From Kineococcus xinjiangensis (GTDB lineage Bacteria; Actinomycetota; Actinomycetes; Actinomycetales; Kineococcaceae), in NCBI RefSeq assembly GCF_002934625.1, contig NZ_PTJD01000001.1:124001-188000 (forward strand): a stretch of DNA of 64,000 bases. The letters are read 5' to 3'. The notes beneath the pieces were generated by a model. The model ran no database searches and was not told where the DNA came from. It worked only from the letters and a program-made list of their open reading frames with translations. Of this stretch, positions 17,594 through 25,688 are shown in pieces (the first letter of the stretch is position 1; each line of letters opens with the position of its first letter). Position numbers and translations under genes: made by a program.

Positions 17594-18640
17594 GTGAGTG
17601 ACGAGACGGTCGGGAACGAGAGCGGGAACGGAACCGAGGACGCCGCGGCCAGGACGGGCGGGCGGAGCGCGACCCCTCGGAAGGCGTCCCCCGCGCGACG
17701 GGCCACCACGGCGACCGGTGCGGGCGAGGCGAGCACCCCGGACACGCCGCTCGCGGCCGGCGCAGTCACCGAGGCGGCGGGAACGACGGAGGGCGCCGCG
17801 GGAACGCCTCGACGGGCCCCCGCCCGTCGGGCCACCGCGCGGCCGCCGGCGGCAGCCTCGTCACCGGAGGGAGTCGAGACGGTCGCGCAGACCCCCGCGG
17901 CGGCGAAGCGCTCCGGTCGCCGTGCCACGGCCCCCGAGGCCACCGCCGCGGAGGCCGCGCCCGTCGCGGCCCCGGACGCCGGCGCCGAACCTCCGGCGCA
18001 GAAGGCTCCGCCGGCTCCCCGCGCCCGGGGTCGCGGCCGCCGCGCCCTGCCGCCCCCCGAGGAGACCGCGGCCGACGCTGCCGTCACCGACGCTGCCGTC
18101 ACCGACGCTGCCACCCCCGACGCCGCCATCGCGGACACCGCCCTCCCCGAGGCTGCCGTCCCGGACACCCCCGTCCTCGGGACTGCGACCGCTCCCCCGA
18201 ACCCGGCGCCGGCCGCGCCCCCTCCGCCCGTGAGCGCCCCGACGGCGACGGAAGCCGCCGGGGACCCGGGAGTCGCTCCTGCCGCCGCGGCCGAGACCCC
18301 GCCCTCCACCCCCGCGCCGGACGCCACCGACGAGCGGGACGTGCTGGTCGCCGAGATCGAGGCGACCCGCGAGCACCTGGCCGCCACCGTCGACGAGCTC
18401 GTCGCGAAGGCCGACGTCACGGCGCAGGCCAGCCGCGCCCTGCACTCCGCCCAGGACCGGGTGACCACCTCGGTGACGGAACGGGCCGGAGCGGCGACGA
18501 CGCAGGCGCAAGCCGCAGTGGCCCGTGTGCAGGAGCGCGCCCCCGGAACGCCCCGGCAGCAGTGGATCCTGAGCGGGGTCGTCGCGGTGCTGGCGGTCGT
18601 CACGTGGCGGGTCACCAAGAGGCGCCGGTCCAGGTCGTGA
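17594..18640 (+). CDS. Low-complexity protein with C-terminal DUF3618 and membrane anchor
   Basis: A 348-residue protein from GTG 17594 (AGGAGGG upstream). Residues 1-250 are a disordered Ala/Pro/Thr/Arg-rich segment with short repeats. Residues from about 255 match DUF3618: VLVAEIEATREHLAATVDELVAKADV followed by an amphipathic region. A single membrane helix (ILSGVVAVLAVVTW) with an Arg-rich end closes the chain. DUF3618 proteins are actinobacterial, membrane-attached and of unknown function. The long disordered N-terminus is much larger than in the usual 100-200 residue members. Confidence 0.75.
   Translation: MSDETVGNESGNGTEDAAARTGGRSATPRKASPARRATTATGAGEASTPDTPLAAGAVTEAAGTTEGAAGTPRRAPARRATARPPAAASSPEGVETVAQTPAAAKRSGRRATAPEATAAEAAPVAAPDAGAEPPAQKAPPAPRARGRGRRALPPPEETAADAAVTDAAVTDAATPDAAIADTALPEAAVPDTPVLGTATAPPNPAPAAPPPPVSAPTATEAAGDPGVAPAAAAETPPSTPAPDATDERDVLVAEIEATREHLAATVDELVAKADVTAQASRALHSAQDRVTTSVTERAGAATTQAQAAVARVQERAPGTPRQQWILSGVVAVLAVVTWRVTKRRRSRS
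18074..18118 (+). repeat. 15-bp tandem repeat inside the DUF3618 gene
   Basis: GACGCTGCCGTCACC repeats at 18074-18088 and 18089-18103 and then degenerates. It is translated as DAAVT units, continuing as DAATP and DAAIA, so the disordered region appears to have grown by slippage. Confidence 0.7.
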
Positions 18641-18757
18641 CGGTCCCCTCGGTCCGCTGACCCGGAGCAACCGGCCCCGGGGGGGGCGACGGGCTGCCGG
18701 GCGTCGGTCGGGCGCACGCCCCGAGCGGAGGACGGCCCCGGAGCGGGACGTTCCCGA

Positions 18758-19258
18758 CTAGCCGGCCTGCGCGCCCGCAGCGGGCGACGGCGCGCCGGCC
18801 ACTTCGGCGGTCCCGCGCTCGCGGCGCAACTGCCCGATCGCCCGCTCGAAGTCGGCCAGGGAGTCGAACGCCTGGTAGACGGAGGCGAAGCGGAGGTAGG
18901 CCACCTCGTCGAGTTCCCGGAGGAAGGGGAGGATGGCCAGTCCCACCTGGTGGGCGTCGACCTCGGCGGCCCCCTGCGCGCGGACGACCTCCTCGACCCG
19001 CTGAGCCAGCAGCGCGAGGTCGTCCTCGCTCACCGGCCGCCCCTGGCAGGCCTTCCGGACCCCTGTGACGATCTTCTGGCGGCTGAAGGGCTCCGCAGCA
19101 CCGGAGCGCTTGACCACCGTCAGGCTCGCGGTCTCGGCGGTGCTGAACCGACGGTTGCACTCCGGGCACTGACGGCGGCGGCGGATCGTGCTGCCGTCGT
19201 CCGTGACGCGGGAGTCCACCACCCGCGAGTCGCGGTGGCGGCAGAACGGGCAGTGCAT
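18758..19258 (-). CDS. nrdR: Transcriptional repressor NrdR
   Basis: Represses ribonucleotide reductase genes when dATP/ATP load is high. The 166-residue protein has the N-terminal zinc ribbon (Cys3, Cys6, Cys31, Cys34 in [10 protein letters not shown] and QCPECNRRF) followed by the ATP-cone ([15 protein letters not shown] to [10 protein letters not shown]). The C-terminal 15 residues are an Ala/Gly extension. ATG 19258 fits the invariant MHCPFC start. It sits downstream of the LysM gene in the same order as mycobacteria. A possible NrdR box lies about 150 bases upstream. Confidence 0.95.
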   Translation of the reverse strand: MHCPFCRHRDSRVVDSRVTDDGSTIRRRRQCPECNRRFSTAETASLTVVKRSGAAEPFSRQKIVTGVRKACQGRPVSEDDLALLAQRVEEVVRAQGAAEVDAHQVGLAILPFLRELDEVAYLRFASVYQAFDSLADFERAIGQLRRERGTAEVAGAPSPAAGAQAG

Positions 19259-19404
19259 GCCGGACCCTTCCGGGTCGCCGCAGGACCCACGACCGGCCTC
19301 TGCTGTTCGCGGCCCGTCGCGACGGTCGCACCCCGGTGTCCTTGACGCCCCCGGGGTCACGGGAACCGCAGCGCCCGGCATCCCGGGCGCTCGATCAGCG
19401 GCGA

Positions 19405-19420
19405 CCACTACATCTCGGGT
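19405..19420. promoter_or_regulatory. Candidate NrdR box upstream of nrdR
   Basis: CCACTACATCTCGGGT matches the known NrdR box pattern acaCwAtATaTwGtgt at 11 of 16 positions, including the conserved C4, A6, A8, T9, T11 and G13. NrdR boxes usually come in pairs about 31 bp apart; I do not see a second good copy, so the assignment is tentative. Two short inverted repeats (GCAC-N5-GTGC at 19422-19434 and GCACG-N5-CGTGC at 19437-19451) lie next to it. Confidence 0.35.
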
Positions 19421-19482
19421 CGCACGCTAGGTGCAGGCACGACACCCGTGCAAGGAGCGCCTCCCCCACCGACCCGACCGGC

Positions 19483-20025
19483 TCAGTCGGCCTCGGGCAG
19501 CACGAGGCGCTGCCCGGCCGACAACTGGGAGCTGCCCAGCCGGTTCGTCCGGCGGATCTCGGCGGCGACGTCGCGCCAGTCCTCCCCCGGCCGCCACTGG
19601 GAGGCGATCGCGGAGAGGGTGTCCCCCGGCATCACGGTCACGACCGTGGCCGGGCGCGCGGCCGGGCTGGCCGAGGCCGGGGACGTCACGAGCAGGGCGG
19701 TGCCGGCGGCCACGGAAGCCAGGAGCGCGGCGGCCCCGCAGGTCAGGACGAGCCGGCCCCGGCGCGTGATGCGCAGCGGCGCGGCGGCCGCGCGGGTGAC
19801 CCGCTGGTCGAGAGGGCGGACCGCCTGGGCAGCCGCGGGGCGGGCCCGCCGCGGGATGGTGCGGGCCGCCCCGCGAGCCTGGGGGACGCGGTGACCGGTG
19901 ACGTCCGTGCTGCGCGCGACGACCGGCCGCTCGGTCCGGACACCCGCCGGGCGGGGGCGCGGCTGCGGCAGGGAGATCGGGAGGGAGAGGGCGACCCCGG
20001 GCCGGGGCAGGGCGATGGCGCTCAC
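19483..20025 (-). CDS. LysM-domain protein, ChiZ/DivS-like SOS cell-division suppressor
   Basis: A 180-residue membrane-anchored protein. It has a basic Pro/Arg-rich cytoplasmic region, one membrane helix (LVLTCGAAALLASVAAGTAL near residue 95), then an extracellular LysM repeat (VVTVMPGDTLSAIASQW to QRLVLPEAD). Position and design equal M. tuberculosis ChiZ (Rv2719c), a LysM protein divergent from lexA that is induced by DNA damage and delays division. GTG 20025 has GGAGG seven bases upstream. Two LexA boxes lie 31-70 bases upstream, one overlapping the possible -10 (TAGAAC). The division role is inferred from synteny. Confidence 0.8.
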   Translation of the reverse strand: MSAIALPRPGVALSLPISLPQPRPRPAGVRTERPVVARSTDVTGHRVPQARGAARTIPRRARPAAAQAVRPLDQRVTRAAAAPLRITRRGRLVLTCGAAALLASVAAGTALLVTSPASASPAARPATVVTVMPGDTLSAIASQWRPGEDWRDVAAEIRRTNRLGSSQLSAGQRLVLPEAD

Positions 20026-20055
20026 GAGCAGGACCTCCAGGGCGGCCGGCACGCG

Positions 20056-20073
20056 TTCGAACGGATGTTCGAA
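20056..20073. promoter_or_regulatory. LexA (SOS) box 1
   Basis: TTCGAACGGATGTTCGAA is a perfect palindrome of the actinobacterial SOS box (CGAAC-N4-GTTCG), 31 bases upstream of the LysM start. Confidence 0.9.
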
Positions 20074-20076
20074 CTC

Positions 20077-20093
20077 TTCGAACACGAGTTCTA
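20077..20093. promoter_or_regulatory. LexA (SOS) box 2
   Basis: TTCGAACACGAGTTCTA keeps CGAAC-N4-GTTC with one outer mismatch. It overlaps the probable -10 element TAGAAC (minus strand) of the LysM gene. Confidence 0.8.
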
Positions 20094-20122
20094 CCAGCCC
20101 GGTCCGACACGAGCCAGATCCG

Positions 20123-20139
20123 TTCGAACATGTGTTTGA
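20123..20139. promoter_or_regulatory. LexA (SOS) box 3, autoregulatory site of lexA
   Basis: TTCGAACATGTGTTTGA keeps CGAAC-N4-GTTTG. It overlaps the -35 element of the proposed lexA promoter. Confidence 0.85.
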
Positions 20140-20164
20140 TCCGGGCCGCGGCGGGCACTAGGTT
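20136..20164 (+). promoter_or_regulatory. Probable lexA promoter
   Basis: A -35 TTGATC at 20136-20141 and a -10 TAGGTT at 20159-20164 are 17 bp apart. This predicts a start near 20171 and a 69-base leader before the GTG of lexA. LexA box 3 covers the -35. Confidence 0.55.
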
Positions 20165-20239
20165 GATCTCGGGGCCGGCGGACTCCGGCCGCACCAGCGC
20201 GAGGGCGGGCCGCCCCGCACGTCGGACGAGGAGCGGATC

Positions 20240-20974
20240 GTGGCGGGACGCAAGGGGTCGGTGCACCAGCTGCCCGACGGCCCCCAGGACGGGACCGGAC
20301 TCACTCCGCGGCAGCGCCTCGTGCTGCAGACGATCACCGAGGCCGTCGAACGCCGCGGCTATCCGCCCAGCATGCGCGAGATCGGCCAGGCGGTCGGGCT
20401 GACCAGTCCCAGCAGCGTCGCCCACCAGCTCTCCACCCTCCAGCGCCTCGGCTTCCTGCGGCGCGACCCCAACCGCCCACGCGCCATCGAGGTGGTCCTG
20501 CCCGCCGGCACCGACGCCCCCGCGGCGGCCGCACCGGTGGACGACCTCGCGGCGGACGTGGCGGGCGAGGGTGCGGAGGCACCCGGCGACCTGCGTCCCG
20601 CTGCCGCCTACGTCCCCCTCGTGGGCCGCATCGCCGCCGGTGGCCCGATCCTCGCCGAGCAGGTCGTCGAGGACGTCTTCCCCCTCCCCCGCCAGATCGT
20701 CGGCGAGGGCTCCCTCTTCCTGCTGGAGGTCTCCGGCGACTCGATGGTGGGAGCCGCCATCTGCAACGGGGACTGGGTCGTCGTGCGCCAGCAGCCGACG
20801 GCCGACAACGGCGACATCGTGGCGGCCATGATCGACGGCGAGGCCACCGTCAAGACCTTCCGCCGCCGCGACGGGCACGTGTGGCTGCTGCCGCACAACG
20901 ACCTGTACGAGCCCATCAACGGCGACGAGGCGACCATCCTCGGCCGGGTGACCGCGGTGCTGCGCCGCGTCTGA
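20240..20974 (+). CDS. lexA: LexA repressor of the SOS response
   Basis: Represses DNA-damage genes and self-cleaves when RecA filaments form. The 244-residue protein has an N-terminal winged helix ([25 protein letters not shown] as the recognition region), a linker rich in Ala/Asp, and the S24 peptidase domain. The cleavage bond is Ala133-Gly134 (RIAAGGPI), the nucleophile Ser168 (SGDSMVG) and the general base Lys205 (EATVKTF). The linker of about 25 residues is longer than in E. coli, as common in actinobacteria. It starts at GTG. It is divergent from the LysM gene with three SOS boxes between. Confidence 0.97.
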   Translation: MAGRKGSVHQLPDGPQDGTGLTPRQRLVLQTITEAVERRGYPPSMREIGQAVGLTSPSSVAHQLSTLQRLGFLRRDPNRPRAIEVVLPAGTDAPAAAAPVDDLAADVAGEGAEAPGDLRPAAAYVPLVGRIAAGGPILAEQVVEDVFPLPRQIVGEGSLFLLEVSGDSMVGAAICNGDWVVVRQQPTADNGDIVAAMIDGEATVKTFRRRDGHVWLLPHNDLYEPINGDEATILGRVTAVLRRV

Positions 20975-21026
20975 CGGACCGGCACGGCCACCCCGAGCCC
21001 GGCCCGTCCCCGGCGGGCACCGCGGG

Positions 21027-23063
21027 TCAGGAGGCGGCCGACGCCTCCGCGGCGTCGCTGTCCAGCCGGCGCAGTGCGCTGCGGACCACGTCGCCGGACG
21101 TCGTCGACCAGAAGTCCGGCAGGCTGCGCCGGAGGAACTCCCCGTACCGCGCCGTGGCGAGCCGCGCGTCCAGCACCGCCACCACCCCGCGGTCGGCGCT
21201 GCTGCGCACCAGCCGGCCGGCCCCCTGCGCCAGCCGCACCCCCGCGTGCGCCGCCGAGACGGACATGAAGCCGTTGCCGCCGGCCGCCGTGACGGCCTCC
21301 GCGCGCGCCGACATGAGCGGGTCGTCGGGCCGGGGGAACGGGATGCGGTCGATGACGACCAGCTGGCACGACGGGCCCGGCACATCGACGCCCTGCCACA
21401 GGGACATGGTCCCGAACAGCGACACCGCGGGATCGGCGCTGAACTGCCGCACCAGCCGCGGCAGGCGGTCCTCGCCCTGGCACAGCACCGTCAGACCGGT
21501 GCGGCGGCGGACCTCCGAGGCGGCGAGCTCGGCGGCACGGCGGGAGGAGAACAGCCCCAGGGTGCGGCCCCCCGCGGCGGCCACCAGCTCGCTCAGCTCG
21601 GCCATCGTCGACTCCCCGGCGCCGTCGCGTCCCGGCGGCGGCAGGTGGCGGGCGACGTAGAGGATCCCCTGCCGGGGGTAGTCGAAGGGGCTGCCGACGT
21701 CGAGGCCCGTCCAGGACACCGAACTCTTCCCGTCCGAGGCGCGCCGCAGCCCGAACTGCCCCGCGACCGGGTCGAAGGAGCCGCCGACGGCCAGGGTCGC
21801 GGACGTGCAGACGACGGTGCGCTCGGCGAAGACCCGCTCGCGCAGGAGACCGGCCACCGACAGCGGGGCGATGTGCAGGGCCGCCCCGCGCACCTCCGAG
21901 GAGGAGACCCAGGCGACGTCGTGCTCGGCGTGCTCGGCGAGGCGCTCCGCGACGGAGAAGACGTCCGACACCGCGGCACGGGCCAGGTGCCGTCCACCGC
22001 GGGCCTCGGCGCCCTCCTCGGCCCCGGCGGCGTCGGCCTGCTCCTTCAGCTCGCTGAGGAGGCCGCGGGCCGCGTCGCGCACCGCCGCGACGGCCGCCGT
22101 CAGCGCCTGCGGCCACTCGGTCAGCCGCCCTGCGGGGACGCCCTCGAGCACCCCGGCCAGGTCGTCGGCGGCCTCCTCCAGCGGCGCCGGCGCGTGCCCG
22201 GCGCCGCGGCGGACCCGCCGGGTGGCCGCGTGCACCGACGCGCCGGAGAGCTCCTTCGAGCCGACCGCCGTGACCCGGTCGGCGAGCTCGTGGGCCTCGT
22301 CGACGACGAGGAGGTCGTGCTCCGGGAGGGTGGCGCGGCCCTCGACGGCGTCGATCGCGGTGAGGGCGTGGTTGGTGATGACCACGTCGACCTCGCGGGC
22401 GCGGGCGCGCGTCCGCTCGCTGAAGCACTCCGCGGCGGCGGGGCAGCGCTGGGCGCCGAGACACTCCCTCGCGCTCACCGACACCTGCCGCCAGGCGCGC
22501 TCGCTGACGCCCGGCTCGAGGTCGTCGCGGTCGCCGGTAGCGGTGGTGCCCGCCCACTCCCGCAGCCGGAGGACCTCCCGGCCCAGCCGGCCCGTGGCGT
22601 CCGCGCCCTCGGCCCCGGCGGCCTCCGGGGGGTCGAAGAGGGTGGCGTCGTCGCCGAACCCGCCGTCCAGCTTGTTGCGGCAGAGGTAGTTGGCCCGGCC
22701 CTTGAGGAGCTGCCAGGTGGGCTCGCGGTGCAGCACGGGAGCCAGCGCCGCGGCCACGCGCGGCATGTCCCGGGTGGCGATCTGCGCCTGCAGGGCGAGG
22801 GTGGCGGTGCTGACCACCACTGCCCGTCCCTCCTGCACCGCGTGGGCCACGGCGGGCACGAGGTAGGCGAGGGACTTGCCGGTGCCGGTGCCGGCCTGCA
22901 CGAGCAGGTGGCGGGAGGTGCGCAACGCGTCGGTGACCGCGCACGCCATCTGCTGCTGGCCCTCGCGGGCGGTGCCCCCGACGGCGCGGACGGCCAGGTC
23001 CAGCAGTTCGGTGGTGCGCCGGTCGGTGCCCGGCTCGCGGACGGGGGCGGGACGTTCGGGCAC
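21027..23063 (-). CDS. dinG: DinG/XPD-type ATP-dependent DNA helicase
   Basis: A 5'-3' superfamily 2 iron-sulphur helicase of 678 residues. Walker A is AGTGTGKS (57-64), the DEAH box is at 255-258, and four cysteines suited to a 4Fe-4S cluster are at 128, 201, 207 and 213. The C-terminal helicase motifs include SLWQGVDVPG and QGAGRLVRS. In other bacteria DinG resolves R-loops and replication obstacles. No LexA box is visible upstream, so it does not look SOS-regulated here. It starts at GTG 23063, downstream of hflX and separated from it by a strong hairpin. Confidence 0.92.
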   Translation of the reverse strand: MPERPAPVREPGTDRRTTELLDLAVRAVGGTAREGQQQMACAVTDALRTSRHLLVQAGTGTGKSLAYLVPAVAHAVQEGRAVVVSTATLALQAQIATRDMPRVAAALAPVLHREPTWQLLKGRANYLCRNKLDGGFGDDATLFDPPEAAGAEGADATGRLGREVLRLREWAGTTATGDRDDLEPGVSERAWRQVSVSARECLGAQRCPAAAECFSERTRARAREVDVVITNHALTAIDAVEGRATLPEHDLLVVDEAHELADRVTAVGSKELSGASVHAATRRVRRGAGHAPAPLEEAADDLAGVLEGVPAGRLTEWPQALTAAVAAVRDAARGLLSELKEQADAAGAEEGAEARGGRHLARAAVSDVFSVAERLAEHAEHDVAWVSSSEVRGAALHIAPLSVAGLLRERVFAERTVVCTSATLAVGGSFDPVAGQFGLRRASDGKSSVSWTGLDVGSPFDYPRQGILYVARHLPPPGRDGAGESTMAELSELVAAAGGRTLGLFSSRRAAELAASEVRRRTGLTVLCQGEDRLPRLVRQFSADPAVSLFGTMSLWQGVDVPGPSCQLVVIDRIPFPRPDDPLMSARAEAVTAAGGNGFMSVSAAHAGVRLAQGAGRLVRSSADRGVVAVLDARLATARYGEFLRRSLPDFWSTTSGDVVRSALRRLDSDAAEASAAS

Positions 23064-23165
23064 CGCAGGAGTCTGCCCTACGGAGGTGACATCCCCCGAC
23101 GACGTGCCCGCTGTCGTGCCCCGCGGCGCCCGCCGGGCCGGGTCGTGACCCGCGCGCCCGCACGC

Positions 23166-23202
23166 GCGAGCACCCCGCGGCCCAGGGCCACGGGGTGCTC
23201 GC
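23166..23202. terminator. Strong hairpin between hflX and dinG
   Basis: GCGAGCACCCCG (23166-23177) is perfectly complementary to CGGGGTGCTCGC (23191-23202). Inside the loop GGCCC-A-GGGCC pairs again. It starts 14 bases past the hflX stop on the minus strand and probably terminates hflX transcription. Confidence 0.75.
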
Positions 23203-23216
23203 CGGTCGGTGCGGCG

Positions 23217-24806
23217 TCAGGACGCGCGGTACTCCGACAGGTCACCGGCCAGCCCGGCGGGCACGCGCGCCTCCAGGCGGGTGCCCTCGGCGGTGTGCTC
23301 GGCGCGCACCACCTCGCCGTACTGGTGCACCCGGTTGACCAGGTCGCCCCGGTCGTAGGGCAGCACCACGTCCACGGCCACGTCGGGGTGCGGCAGCTCC
23401 TCGGCGATGATCCGCCGCAGCTCCTCCATCCCCTCGCCGGTGCGGGCGGAGACCGCCACGGCGAGCCGCTCGCGACGCAGGAGGCGCCGGACGACCTCGG
23501 GGTCCGCAGCGTCGATCTTGTTGATCGCCACGACCTCCTTCACGGAGCCGGCACCCACCTCGCCCAGCACCTCGCGCACGGCCGCGAGCTGCCCCTCGGG
23601 GTCGGGGTGGGAGCCGTCGACCACGTGGACGACGAGGTCGGCCCCGGAGACCTCCTCCAGCGTCGAGCGGAACGCCTCGACGAGCTGGTGGGGCAGCTGC
23701 CGGACGAAGCCGACGGTGTCCGCGAGGACGATCGGGCGGCCCTCGGGCGTCTCCGCCCTGCGCACCGTCGGGTCCAGGGTGGCGAACAGCGCGTTCTCCA
23801 CCAGCACCCCCGCCCCGGTGAGGCGGTTGAGGAGGGAGGACTTGCCGGCGTTGGTGTAGCCGGCGATGGCGACCGTGGGCACTCCGCTGCGGTCGCGGGA
23901 CCCGCGCTTGGTGTCGCGGGCGGTCTTCATGTGCTTCAGGTCGCGGCGCAGCTTCGCCATCCGGGTGCGGATGCGGCGCCGGTCCAGCTCGATCTTCGTC
24001 TCACCGGGGCCGCGCGAGCCGATCCCCGCACCGCCGGCGACACGTCCACCGGCCTGCCGGGACATGGACTCACCCCAGCCGCGCAGGCGCGGGAGCAGGT
24101 ACTCCATCTGCGCCAGCTCGACCTGCGCCTTGCCCTCCCGGGACTTGGCGTGCTGGGCGAAGATGTCGAGGATCAACGCGGTGCGGTCGACGACCTTGAC
24201 CTTGACGATGTCCTCCAGGCCGCGTCGCTGCGAGGGGCTGAGCTCCCCGTCGCAGATGACGGTGTCGGCGCCGGTGGCCGCGACGACGTCGGCGAGCTCG
24301 GCGGCCTTGCCGGACCCCAGGAAGGTCGCCGGGTCGGGGTTGCCGCGACGCTGGATCATGCCGTCGACGACCTCGGAGCCGGCCGTGGCGGCCAGCGCGG
24401 CGAGTTCCTGCAGGGACACCTCGGCCTCCGCCGAGCTGCCCTCGGTCTGGAGGCCGACGAGCACGACCTTCTCCAGGCGCAGCTGCCGGTACTCGACCTC
24501 GGTGACGTCGGTGAGCTCGGTGGACAGGCCGGCGACGCGGCGCATCGCGCGGCGGTCGGCGAGGTCGAGCTGGTCGCCGTCGTAGTCGACGTCGTCCGCT
24601 ACGTCCTCGAGGCGCTCGCCCTCGCTGCCGTCGGTCCCGGTGCCCTCGTTCCCGGTGCCGGCCGCCCCGTCCTCGGTGCCGTCGGCTCCCGCCCCTGCCG
24701 AACCGTGCCCCGCCAGGATGCGAGCCAGGGCGCGATCGACCTCCGCCTCCTGGTTCCCCGCGCGATCGTGCTGCACGGCCACGGTGGGCTGGGTGTTGTC
24801 GTTCAT
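23217..24806 (-). CDS. hflX: Ribosome-associated GTPase HflX
   Basis: GTPase that splits or rescues stalled 70S ribosomes. The 529-residue protein has an N-terminal HflX domain (FLGSGKAAELADVV near 162, RGPGETKIE at 265-273) and a G domain with G1 GYTNAGKS (316-323), G3 DTVGFV and G4 NKID. Residues 36-64 are a Gly/Thr/Asp/Glu low-complexity insertion. ATG 24806 has GGAGG four bases upstream. The gene is part of the miaA-dapF-hflX-lexA order seen in mycobacteria, although here a methyltransferase and the LysR/aminotransferase pair are inserted before dapF. Confidence 0.95.
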   Translation of the reverse strand: MNDNTQPTVAVQHDRAGNQEAEVDRALARILAGHGSAGAGADGTEDGAAGTGNEGTGTDGSEGERLEDVADDVDYDGDQLDLADRRAMRRVAGLSTELTDVTEVEYRQLRLEKVVLVGLQTEGSSAEAEVSLQELAALAATAGSEVVDGMIQRRGNPDPATFLGSGKAAELADVVAATGADTVICDGELSPSQRRGLEDIVKVKVVDRTALILDIFAQHAKSREGKAQVELAQMEYLLPRLRGWGESMSRQAGGRVAGGAGIGSRGPGETKIELDRRRIRTRMAKLRRDLKHMKTARDTKRGSRDRSGVPTVAIAGYTNAGKSSLLNRLTGAGVLVENALFATLDPTVRRAETPEGRPIVLADTVGFVRQLPHQLVEAFRSTLEEVSGADLVVHVVDGSHPDPEGQLAAVREVLGEVGAGSVKEVVAINKIDAADPEVVRRLLRRERLAVAVSARTGEGMEELRRIIAEELPHPDVAVDVVLPYDRGDLVNRVHQYGEVVRAEHTAEGTRLEARVPAGLAGDLSEYRAS

Positions 24807-24992
24807 GGACCTCCTCGGTCTCACCTGCCGGCTCCGCTGCCGATCAGCGGTGGCGCGACGTCGCGCCCGGCACCCGCAGGCTCTCAGTGCAACGGGCGCG
24901 GGCACGAGTCAATTCCACCGCACGGCTCTCTCCTAGGCTGCGGGGCACCGCCGGGACACGCCCGCGGGCAGGGGTCGGAGGGCTTGCGGGAC

Positions 24993-25688
24993 ATGGCGGA
25001 GGACAGCACCGGGGACGTCGCGGGGGACGCGGCGGCGGGCGCAGGGCAGCACTACTTCACCGCGCAGCCGGCCGCCCCGGACGAGCGGCGGCGCCTGCGC
25101 GTCCACCTGGCGGGGCGGTCGGTGGAGGTGGAGACGGCACGCGGCGTCTTCAGCGCCGAGCGCCTGGACCCGGGCACGGCCGTGCTCCTGCCCCACCTCG
25201 ACGCCGCGCACGAGGAGGACGCCCCCGACGAGGCGCAGGGGGACGCCCCGGTGCTGGACCTGGGGTGCGGCTGGGGGCCGGTGGCGCTGAGCCTGGCGCT
25301 GCACCGGCCGCAGCGACCGGTGTGGGCCGTCGACGTCAACGAGCGGGCCCTGGACCTGCTGCGCTCCACCGCCGCGCGCCTGGGCCTGGACGCCGTGCAC
25401 TGCGCGCTGCCCGACGACGTGCCGGCCGAGGTGCGGTTCGCGTCGATCTGGTCCAACCCGCCGATCCGCATCGGCAAGGCCGAGCTGCACGCCCTGCTGC
25501 AGCGGTGGCTGCCGCGGCTGCGCCCGGGCGGGGCGGCCCACCTGGTCGTGCAGCGCAACCTCGGCGCGGACTCCCTGCACCGGTGGCTGGCCGAGGGCGG
25601 GGTGCCGGGGACGGTGGTGGAGCGGGAGGGCAGCTCCAAGGGCTTCCGGGTGCTGCGGGTCACCGCGTCGGGGACGGCGCCGGGCTGA
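24993..25688 (+). CDS. Class I SAM-dependent methyltransferase (RsmC/MTS-like)
   Basis: A 231-residue methyltransferase with the small-domain MTS fold. The SAM-binding motif I is VLDLGCGWGPVAL and the catalytic motif IV is SNPPIRIGK, the NPP-type motif of N-methyltransferases that act on guanine in rRNA (RsmC, RlmG family). The N-terminal part HYFTAQPAAPDERRR and RVFSAERLDPG-like segment also match the RsmC C-terminal half. It starts at ATG 24993 with GGAG upstream. A 16S rRNA guanine-N2 target is likely but not proved. Its end overlaps the convergent LysR gene by 29 bases. Confidence 0.85.
   Translation: MAEDSTGDVAGDAAAGAGQHYFTAQPAAPDERRRLRVHLAGRSVEVETARGVFSAERLDPGTAVLLPHLDAAHEEDAPDEAQGDAPVLDLGCGWGPVALSLALHRPQRPVWAVDVNERALDLLRSTAARLGLDAVHCALPDDVPAEVRFASIWSNPPIRIGKAELHALLQRWLPRLRPGGAAHLVVQRNLGADSLHRWLAEGGVPGTVVEREGSSKGFRVLRVTASGTAPG

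Noticed and set aside
21246-24990. Long plus-strand frame antisense to dinG and hflX
   Set aside because: Only the part after 24993 has a recognisable fold (methyltransferase); the rest is a shadow of two genes with full motifs.
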